This document shows, piece by piece, positions 22,176 to 28,021 of a DNA stretch of 31,020 bases (position 1 is its first letter; every line of letters starts with the position of its first letter). Location of the stretch: positions 1 to 31,020 of IMG/VR virus record IMGVR_UViG_3300025087_000245, one strand, 5' to 3'. The notes beneath the pieces are model-generated. The model made no database searches. It had not been told where the DNA came from and saw only the letters and a program-made list of their open reading frames with translations. The translations under genes and the position numbers were made by a program. The DNA is from a virus.

Positions 22176-23313
22176 TTAGACTAACACCAGATTGCGCTTA
22201 AATAAACTCTCATACGCATTTTTGTATTGAACTATTTCTTTATCTAAACTGTAGTTCTCTTCTATTTCTTTTCTTGCATTCTTACCAATTAATCCACGAG
22301 TCTCCTTATCATCAATAAGCAATTCTAAATATTCAACCCACTCATCTTGATTAGAAGCTAAAAGCCCAGTTTTGTTGTGATCTATATTTAAATTGTATGG
22401 AGGAATATTGCTTGCAACGCAAGGTATTTCTAAAGACCCATACTCTTCCCACTTAATCTCACTTTTACAATTAGAAAAAGAATTGGTGTATAAAGGAGCA
22501 ATCCCTATATCTATATTCAACGATTTAAATTTCCACGGATACGATTCTACAGACATCCACTTTTCAATAATAATTCTATCCTTGTCTATCCCTTTTAACG
22601 AACCATCATAATGTTGTCCCATAATTACAAGTAATACATTTTTGTGTTTGTCCATAATTTTAGATATAGCTTCTTTTATTTCTATAAAATCTTCATAATG
22701 TGACCACCCACCCTGATACCCAATCCTAATATAATCGTCTTTAACTAAATTTATAGGAAACCAAGTTTCAAAATCAATAAAATTCTTTATAACCTTCACA
22801 TTCTTAGCTCCACGCATTTTAAACATTCCAGATAAAATAGGGCTTGGAGTAGTAATTAAATCAACTGCTCTGATTGTTTCTTTGAAAATTTCCATTTTTT
22901 CTTGGTTCTTCAAAATGTCAAATCCGTCTCGCCCATGTTCCCATAACGAAACCTTTTCATCATTATCCATTACCACATAAACAGACTTTGTTCCGTGATC
23001 CTTGTACGCAGGATTGTAAGGACTTATATCAAAAATATTATCATCATAATCTAAAACAAATTTTTTCTTTCCTTTATTTTCTAGCACATAGTCAAGATAC
23101 TTTTCGCTTGTAGCACATTGCGATACAATCACGTCACTTACGTCTGTCCATAGTTCCTGTTCATCCATATTTTTAAGCATGGAACTAGACGCGCAAGGAA
23201 AATAATCTTTTTTAGATAATTTTCTGAACGGCTGAGCAATCCTATAAAAATTGCAGCCATTCTTGTATCCTTCTACAGCATATACTTGTATTAAGCCGTT
23301 TAAAATTTTGCAT
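22176..23313 (-). CDS. Glycosyltransferase (GT4-like), apparent frameshift near the start
   Basis: The part from 23180 down encodes 334 residues of a GT-B-fold glycosyltransferase: IRIGYQGGWSHYEDFIEIKE with a Gly-rich turn, a VLLVIMGQHYDG strand, IGIAPLYTNSFSNCKSEIKW followed by EYGSLEIPCVASN, the donor-binding region. Upstream of 23180 the same frame continues with clearly homologous N-terminal sequence (QVYAVEGYKNGCNFYRIAQP) but has no ATG; the only ATG with a ribosome site (GGAGG, at 23313) is one base out of frame. One A too many in CAAAATTTT at about 23302-23310 would explain it; an ATT start is the alternative. It probably modifies virion proteins or host glycans. Confidence 0.8.
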
Positions 23314-23326
23314 TACCTCCAATCAA

Positions 23327-23671
23327 TCAATCAATTACCCTTAAATCTCCAACTTCGTTCTTAAACCTTTTCAGAAATTTGTCCTGCTCTTTTGCTCTGT
23401 CTTTGTACGGAATTCTAGGATCAAAATATTTTCCATACTCTTTATCAAACACTATCCATGTAGGAATACTAGCAATAGCTCTCCTAGTTCTACTATTTGA
23501 CCATCCATTATTAGCTAACCTATTTAGACTTCTTTGTTCTTTACAGTTTTTTAGAGTATCTTGTAGTTCCTGCATTCTTCTTTTTCTAACTTCAATCTTA
23601 TAAATATTAATTTGATTTATTAATCCAATCATTGATTTTGCTTCTTTATTATCGCAGCTTGCTAAATATGA
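23327..23671 (-). CDS. Hypothetical phage protein
   Basis: A 114-residue basic, helical protein starting MSYLASCDNKEAKSMIGLIN. The C-terminal half has SIPTWIVFDKEYGKYFDPRI. I chose the ATG at 23671 because GGAGG lies four bases before it; the frame is open to 23713, but that extension would run into the large hairpin. No family is recognised. It lies between the head-surface gene and the glycosyltransferase. Confidence 0.6.
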   Translation of the reverse strand, partial: SYLASCDNKEAKSMIGLINQINIYKIEVRKRRMQELQDTLKNCKEQRSLNRLANNGWSNSRTRRAIASIPTWIVFDKEYGKYFDPRIPYKDRAKEQDKFLKRFKNEVGDLRVID

Positions 23672-23687
23672 CATACTACCTCCAAAG

Positions 23688-23724
23688 TTAAGAGGGAGAT
23701 GACATTTTGCCATCTCCCTCTTAA
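23688..23724 (-). terminator. Perfect 14-bp hairpin after the head-surface gene
   Basis: TTAAGAGGGAGATG (23688-23701) pairs perfectly with CATCTCCCTCTTAA (23711-23724) around a 9-base loop, starting 5 bases after the stop of the gene at 23730. On the late strand the hairpin is followed by only a short AACTTT, so it may be a partial terminator, attenuator or RNA-stabilising end that lowers expression of downstream genes relative to the capsid genes. Confidence 0.65.
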
Positions 23725-23729
23725 AAATA

Positions 23730-24221
23730 TTATCTACGCCACTTAACTACTCCTCTAACTGCCTCTCCGCTGCTCCCTGATGTTTTAAAAAAGAACAATC
23801 CGTTTATAAACCGAATACCAACACCAGCAGCATCCGTTATATCGAAAGTCTTTTCATAATTTCCCCTACGAGGTTGAGCCGTACTAGCAGCAACATCTCC
23901 AGAAGTAATTGTTGCAGAGGATTCAAACATTACCGCAGGAGTAACTCTTTGTCCAGATTCAAACGTAGAATATGCAATAGATGCAGCAACAACCGTATCT
24001 AACACAATAGCCCAGTCCAAAGAAGTGTGAGCTCCAGAAGATAAATAAAATCCTCCAAACTCACCTGAACCTGTGGCGACAGTTCCAGAAGCAGCCGCAA
24101 TAGCTGTATAGTTCCATCCTCTACCACCAGCTACTAACCCTGATAAAATATCAGCATATGCTGCCCGATTCATTATAAATAATGAACCTATAAAAAAATA
24201 AAATAATAAGTATTTTTTCAT
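23730..24221 (-). CDS. Head-surface/decoration-like protein with a signal peptide
   Basis: A 163-residue protein directly downstream of the major capsid gene, the usual place for a head decoration protein. The mature part (WNYTAIAAASGTVATGSGEF, and a closing IRFINGLFFFKTSG) is small, beta-rich and Ser/Thr/Ala/Gly-rich, as expected for one. It begins with a clear Sec signal peptide (MKKYLLFYFFIGSLFIMNRA, cleavage likely AYA-D) behind a strong AAGGAGG site, so the start is well supported. A strong hairpin follows the stop. Confidence 0.7.
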   Translation of the reverse strand: MKKYLLFYFFIGSLFIMNRAAYADILSGLVAGGRGWNYTAIAAASGTVATGSGEFGGFYLSSGAHTSLDWAIVLDTVVAASIAYSTFESGQRVTPAVMFESSATITSGDVAASTAQPRRGNYEKTFDITDAAGVGIRFINGLFFFKTSGSSGEAVRGVVKWRR

Positions 24222-24233
24222 ATTATAGCCTCC

Positions 24234-25104
24234 TTATGCTGAAGCAGTTCCAGTAATCTTTCCACTGGAATTCTCTGCTAGATATTCAAGAGTGTATTCA
24301 CTCTCTACATAACCTCTTCTTTGGCCACCCACTTTACCAACCTCTTCAAAGAAAAGAGGTCTTAAAAATGCAACGCTAAAATACTCTTCTTGCAAAATAG
24401 AAACTTGAGTCGCAGGCATATTTCTTTCAAGATAAATGTCCATAGGCCCGAAATCGCTATCGTACCGATCTACAGCAACAGTACGTTTTTTGCCATTAGC
24501 ATCAATGTTTCTATTTAGTGGAGCAGTCCATGAAGAAATAGTTCTCTTATTGAACCCTCCAACATAAACAGCGTTCGGTTTACCGCCAGCTGTCCATATG
24601 TCTTGCAAAACGCTATTAAACACAGTTTCGTCTAATGGTAAACTGTTTGCAGAACCAGTATTAGTTGTAATAGCTGTAAGTATGCCATTAAGTGTTCTTG
24701 CTGTACCTGAAGCGCCTGAAGCAGAAGCTTGGTTTATAAGAGCTGAATTCATATCTCTTGCCAACTCTTTTGTTTTAATCATTCTCTGATGGTCAAACTC
24801 TGTTCCACTGACACCAGCTTTATTAACCTCGTCTTGTGTATAAGAGCTACTAAACTCTTTACGGGAAATTTGGGTATAGTTAGTAACCCTAACCCTCTCA
24901 GTAACATCACCACTAGCAAACGCCGCTGTTGATCCTTCTACCTCCGCATTTCCACTATCAGCTGCTTGTAGAGATTCTGTCAACCATTCATGAGTTCTAT
25001 GAGTAGCTGTTTTCTTCCCAATTCTAGACATAGTTACCGTTTCTTCTGGAGAAATATTGGTAATCAAATTTATTAAATCTTCTCTATTACCTACAGCTCT
25101 ATAA
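24234..25104 (-). CDS. Major capsid protein, 3' exon (DUF5309-like)
   Basis: About 289 residues with the DUF5309 capsid pattern: YRAVGNREDLINLITNISPE at the start, then ETVTMSRIGK, THEWLTESLQAA, EVEGSTAAF, a Gly/Ala middle, and PNAVYVGGFNKRTISSW later; it ends in a Ser/Thr/Ala-rich tail. The conserved N-terminal part is present in frame only from about 25104; upstream the frame hits a stop at 25110-25112. The frame has a TTG at 25067, but this would remove the conserved NRED segment. The likely true start is the ATG at 25863, joined after removal of the intervening sequence. Confidence 0.85.
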
Positions 25105-25843
25105 CTCAGTTATGTTATCATTGGCTTTCTATTTCCAATATCCACTTATTCCTAAGTGGCTCAGGTCATGTCATCCCTTTCGGGTGGGTTATTTGTGTCT
25201 TTTATATTTATTCAAGACTGACCGTCACACACGCCCGAGAAGCCTTTCGTAATCTTCTCTGCTGGCTCGAAGTTGTCCGTTCTGGATATTCTTCGAATTA
25301 AACCCATTCACAGATAAACAAGCATGATAAGCAGAATGACAAGAACGGCAAAGAATAACTCCATTCCAAACATCAAATCGTAATTCTTGATATTCCTGAT
25401 AAGATTTAATGTGATGTGCTACTCTTTGATTAGTTGATCCGCAATTCACGCAAAAAATATCTCTATTAAATATAAAGTCTTTCCAATTTTTATATCTAAC
25501 AGTTGTCCTTTCAAGTTGAACTGCTTTTGTTCTTCCGCCTTGCCAATTCGGATTATTTTCTCTAATTGTCCAGTATCTGCTCTTACCTTTAGATGCTAAG
25601 GACATTTTCAGTTTATGTTCTTCTGAAAATTTCTTTCCTTTTAAGTATGAACTTTGTGTTCGAGTTTTTATATTATGTTTATTTAACCAACTAAAAACTC
25701 TTGAAGAAGAAACTTTAAGTTCATCAGCAATATATTTCATTGTTCTACCATTACAAACATATTGCTGGTATAACCAATCTTTATCCTTCAATTCTGGACA
25801 CGGAGAATATCTCATGCTAATTTATTGGGACTCTTCCGAATCT
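25105..25843 (-). mobile_element. Intervening sequence in the capsid gene (probable self-splicing intron with HNH ORF)
   Basis: About 740 bases separate a capsid start codon with ribosome site (25863) from the rest of the capsid frame. The segment holds an HNH endonuclease gene and, after it, about 120 bases rich in hairpins on the late strand, for example CCACTTA-GGAA-TAAGTGG, ATTGG/CCAAT and CCC-GAAA-GGG. A join after 25844 to 25104 gives MGQNNYI-YRAVGNRED in frame and ends the insert with G, as in group I introns. The 5' end can also pair (TGGGAC with GTCCCA). Exact boundaries and class are not settled. Confidence 0.6.
25225..25815 (-). CDS. HNH homing endonuclease
   Basis: A 196-residue protein. 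The N-terminus has a helix-turn-helix (MKYIADELKVSSSRVFSWLN), then a NUMOD3-type DNA-binding motif (KGKKFSEEHKLKMSLASKGK). The nuclease part is CVNCG, VAHHIKSYQEY, WNGVILCRSCHSAYH, a zinc-structured HNH fold with catalytic His in the HHI. Such enzymes cut intron-less copies of their target gene to spread their intron. It lies inside the split capsid gene. No good ribosome site is present, which is common for intron-encoded endonucleases. Confidence 0.9.
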   Translation of the reverse strand: MRYSPCPELKDKDWLYQQYVCNGRTMKYIADELKVSSSRVFSWLNKHNIKTRTQSSYLKGKKFSEEHKLKMSLASKGKSRYWTIRENNPNWQGGRTKAVQLERTTVRYKNWKDFIFNRDIFCVNCGSTNQRVAHHIKSYQEYQELRFDVWNGVILCRSCHSAYHACLSVNGFNSKNIQNGQLRASREDYERLLGRV

Positions 25844-25863
25844 ATATAATTATTCTGTCCCAT
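25822..25863 (-). CDS. Major capsid protein 5' exon (start codon and first codons)
   Basis: The ATG at 25863 sits behind ATAGGAGG, a strong ribosome site, directly downstream of the scaffold gene. Read through, it gives only 13 codons (MGQNNYIDSEESQ) before TAA, so it makes sense as the 5' exon of the capsid gene, ending somewhere before the stop. A splice after the seventh codon region would restore the capsid frame. Confidence 0.6.
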   Translation of the reverse strand: MGQNNYIDSEESQ

Positions 25864-25886
25864 CTTAAAAACCTCCTATGAGAAGG

Positions 25887-26612
25887 TTATTTTGCCATAC
25901 CAGCTTCTTGAGCGTCAGAAATTCCTTTTAAAAGAGAAGATAAAGCTTCTTTTGGATCTTTACTTTCTTTCCAATTTATCAATTCTTCTCTACTCTGCGT
26001 TCTTGGCTGTCTTGATCCGCCAACTTCTAAAAATTGCTTTTCTTTTTCTGCGATAGCCTTTTCTCTATTAGAAAGATGTTCTTCATGCTTCATCAGTTTG
26101 TACGCTTTTTTAGCTCTAGTAAGAAGTCTCATAGACGCTTCTGGATCAACTTTTCTCATAAATTTTTTGATCTTTGGATAAAAAGTGTCTATATCAGACT
26201 TCTCTTGTTCAGCCATCTCCTCTACAAACTCTTCTGCATACGACAAATCAAGAGAATCTAGTTCAGCTTTACTTACTTCTTGGCTAATACCTTTATTAAT
26301 TTCTAGCCAAGCTTTAGACCGTTTGTCTCTACGGATAGCAGTAATCTGATCTTGTAAACTGTCAAGCTCGTCTTGCTGATCTCCAGTTAAACGTTTCTTG
26401 TTTTCAAGCTCATCTATCCTCTCTTGTTTCTCTCTAATTTCTGAAACCTGTTCTCGCAAATCAGAAATAGCTTTATCTTTTTTCTTTAGCAGATCAATAT
26501 ATTTCTCTTCACTTTTTAACGAGCCTTTTTCACCCTCGCTCGAATCAGGGGAGTTAAGAGAATCTTCAGATGACAAATCTGAATCTGTCATGTCTTCTTT
26601 TTCTGGCAACAT
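25887..26612 (-). CDS. Capsid scaffolding protein
   Basis: A 241-residue protein, very acidic at the N-terminus (SDLSSEDSLNSPDSSEGEKG), with a long coiled coil (KAISDLREQVSEIREKQERI), a helical middle and a basic C-terminal region. This composition and the position between portal and capsid genes are typical of phage scaffolds, which guide procapsid assembly and then leave. TGGAGG precedes the ATG. No protease motif is present. Confidence 0.8.
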   Translation of the reverse strand: MLPEKEDMTDSDLSSEDSLNSPDSSEGEKGSLKSEEKYIDLLKKKDKAISDLREQVSEIREKQERIDELENKKRLTGDQQDELDSLQDQITAIRRDKRSKAWLEINKGISQEVSKAELDSLDLSYAEEFVEEMAEQEKSDIDTFYPKIKKFMRKVDPEASMRLLTRAKKAYKLMKHEEHLSNREKAIAEKEKQFLEVGGSRQPRTQSREELINWKESKDPKEALSSLLKGISDAQEAGMAK

Positions 26613-26661
26613 TTAATAACCTCCAATTTTTATTTTTACCGTTTAATAGCGGCAAATCTTG

Positions 26662-26707
26662 TTTGGCGGTAAGTAACAAAAGTTCTACCTATCCTCTTAC
26701 CGCCAAA
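26662..26707. promoter_or_regulatory. Perfect 12-bp inverted repeat upstream of the scaffold gene
   Basis: TTTGGCGGTAAG (26662-26673) pairs perfectly with CTTACCGCCAAA (26696-26707) around 22 bases. It sits between the portal-side genes and the scaffold/capsid genes, in the only gene-poor stretch of the late arm (26613-26790). It could be an operator, RNA processing site or attenuator for the capsid operon; no T-run follows on either strand. Confidence 0.6.
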
Positions 26708-26711
26708 TGAG

Positions 26712-26771
26712 AACGCCGATCAAGACATTCTCTGAATTCATTGAGAATAATCGTTGATCGGCGTTTTTTTT
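26712..26771 (+). terminator. Strong intrinsic terminator pointing against the late genes
   Basis: AACGCCGATCAA (26712-26723) pairs with TTGATCGGCGTT (26754-26765), with a nested ATTCTC/GAGAAT stem inside, and is followed on the + strand by eight T (26764-26771). This is a textbook rho-independent terminator for + strand transcription, yet all genes here are on the - strand, where the hairpin is preceded by eight A and not followed by T. It may end an antisense RNA. Confidence 0.7.
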
Positions 26772-26790
26772 GAAGGCTAATTACTACTTT

Positions 26791-26826
26791 TTAATATTTT
26801 GGCTTTTTAGGTTTTTTCTTTCCCAT
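26791..26826 (-). CDS. 11-residue basic peptide MGKKKPKKPKY
   Basis: A tiny ORF with a perfect ribosome site (AAGGAGGATCAAT before the ATG), overlapping the 3' end of the methyltransferase-like gene in another frame. Seven of 11 residues are Lys or Pro-flanked Lys. Similar short basic peptides occur between portal and capsid genes in other phages as I recall. The strong site is the main support. Confidence 0.5.
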   Translation of the reverse strand: MGKKKPKKPKY

Positions 26827-27367
26827 ATTGATCCTCCTTATTACGAAAGAAGATAACCTTATTGTTTAGTATCGGCTTCTCTATCTCTTTCTTAAAATAT
26901 CTATCGTAAATTATTTCTTTTCCAAAATCTTCCTTGAATAAATTTATAGAAATTCGTTTAGAACAAACTTTAGAAATACCCTTTACAAAGTCTTCATCAA
27001 ACACAAAATCACATATCTCGTTCCCATTGTATAGATCAATTACAACATAATCAAACCGTTTGTCACATGTTTTTATAAAATCTTTTGCATCTATTTTTAT
27101 AAAATCGTGTCCTACATATTTGTTCTTTGGTTCTCTAATATCAATACCCAAACAACCCATAAACTTATATTTACCCCAAATTTTATATATCAGATTTGCA
27201 ATAGTTCCATTACCATACCCTAAAATTAAGATGTCTTTTGGTTGTTCTGGAGGTATCATATAGCTCCAGTATGTGTACCCAAATAATGTTTCTGACGGTT
27301 CTATTGATTGAATATAATTCAAATCCAGAGTAAGAGTTTCGCCTGTATCAAGATTTATTGTTTCCAT
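26807..27367 (-). CDS. SAM-dependent methyltransferase-like protein
   Basis: A 186-residue protein with a Rossmann-type methyltransferase core: motif I DILILGYGNGTIANLIYKIW, the acidic end of strand 2 in CLGIDIREP, then FIKIDAKDFIK and RFDYVVIDLYNGN, similar in order to spermidine-synthase-like folds. The substrate is unknown; it may modify DNA, a small molecule or a protein. Its first 13 residues (METINLDTGETLT) are almost identical to the start of the small gene immediately upstream, and the starts lie within a duplicated 40-bp segment. Confidence 0.75.
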   Translation of the reverse strand: METINLDTGETLTLDLNYIQSIEPSETLFGYTYWSYMIPPEQPKDILILGYGNGTIANLIYKIWGKYKFMGCLGIDIREPKNKYVGHDFIKIDAKDFIKTCDKRFDYVVIDLYNGNEICDFVFDEDFVKGISKVCSKRISINLFKEDFGKEIIYDRYFKKEIEKPILNNKVIFFRNKEDQYGKEKT

Positions 27368-27369
27368 TT
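27330..27369 (-). repeat. Direct repeat copy 1 (gene-start segment)
   Basis: Forty bases at 27330-27369 match 27493-27532 at 37 positions. Each copy spans the end of one gene and the start of the next (stop motif NGNNK, start motif METI-LDTGETLT). Confidence 0.9.
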
Positions 27370-27530
27370 TTTCCTAAACATTCTTCTAATTCGGAATAAC
27401 TCATGTCACCTTTCCATTTCCTACAAATACCACAAATCTGTCTTAAATCACTATCATAATCTGGAAAATTTTTGAACCTGTGCTTCTTCTTTGTAAGAGT
27501 TTCTCCAGTATCAAGTTTTATTGTTTCCAT
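27348..27530 (-). CDS. Small hypothetical protein with duplicated start
   Basis: A 60-residue protein. Its first 13 residues (METIKLDTGETLT) differ from those of the following methyltransferase-like protein only at residue 5, and its last residues (KNGNNKS) match the end of the upstream protein (RNGNNKT). The middle contains ICGICRKWKGDMSYSELEE, a possible Cys-based knuckle. It looks like a gene inserted or created through the 40-bp repeat. Confidence 0.55.
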   Translation of the reverse strand: METIKLDTGETLTKKKHRFKNFPDYDSDLRQICGICRKWKGDMSYSELEECLGKNGNNKS

Positions 27531-27532
27531 TT
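27493..27532 (-). repeat. Direct repeat copy 2 (gene-start segment)
   Basis: The second copy of the 40-bp segment described at 27330-27369. Recombination between the two would delete or duplicate the 163-bp unit and hence the 60-residue gene while keeping start and stop signals intact. Confidence 0.9.
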
Positions 27533-27756
27533 CTCTTCACTTCACTTTTAAGACCTGTTTCTTTCTTAACCTTCATATCACCCCTTAACGCTTTTATTAC
27601 ATCCTCGCTATCAGTATAAACGTACTCGTCGGCATTCATATTGTCTTTATGAACACAATATTTATACCCATTCTCAGCAAAATCTATATGAATAGAAGTT
27701 ATTTTTCCTTTACCTTTCTTCCCAGATTCTACCATACCACCATAATTATGAGCCAT
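27511..27756 (-). CDS. Conserved small phage protein
   Basis: An 81-residue protein starting MAHNYGGMVESGKKGKGKIT, with SIHIDFAENGYKYCVHKDN and YTDSEDVIKALRG. This pattern (I-x-x-x-x-G-G/Y-Y-x-V-x-H ... F/Y-T/x-D-x-E-D-V) occurs in small phage proteins near portal genes; function unknown. I chose the ATG at 27756 because TTGGAGGG lies before it; the frame is open to 27780 without a site. Confidence 0.7.
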   Translation of the reverse strand: MAHNYGGMVESGKKGKGKITSIHIDFAENGYKYCVHKDNMNADEYVYTDSEDVIKALRGDMKVKKETGLKSEVKRNGNNKT

Positions 27757-28021
27757 GTTTTCCCTCCAAAAGTTCCGCATATAATCTTCTTACATAACTA
27801 TCATTTTCTTTGTTTATACGTTCAGGACTTTTTAAACAAAATCTTATGCCAGCAATGACTCCGTCTTGGAATATACGAGTGTTCACATCTATATTCTGGC
27901 CTACTGCTGGCTCAAAATATATTAACTTATCTTCTAGTTCCTGCTTAAACCATTCCCATCCTTCACTAACCAAAAACTGTTCTGTTATTCTAACCTTCTC
28001 TTCTTTTGTATATTTTCTCAT
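27746..28021 (-). CDS. Conserved small phage protein downstream of the portal
   Basis: A 91-residue helical protein with EGWEWFKQELEDKLIYFEPA and IFQDGVIAGIRFCLKSPERI. A W-x-x-F/L-x-x-x-L start and a D-G-V-I-A-G-I-R segment ending in P recur in small phage proteins found between portal and capsid genes. Its start overlaps the portal stop (ATGA type) and its end overlaps the next gene. Confidence 0.7.
   Translation of the reverse strand: MRKYTKEEKVRITEQFLVSEGWEWFKQELEDKLIYFEPAVGQNIDVNTRIFQDGVIAGIRFCLKSPERINKENDSYVRRLYAELLEGKHGS

Noticed and set aside
25105-25224. Group II intron domain V
   Set aside because: A GAGCC followed by a hairpin with a GGAA loop is present, but the stem is too short for domain V and the 5' boundary lacks GTGYG; I left the intron class open.
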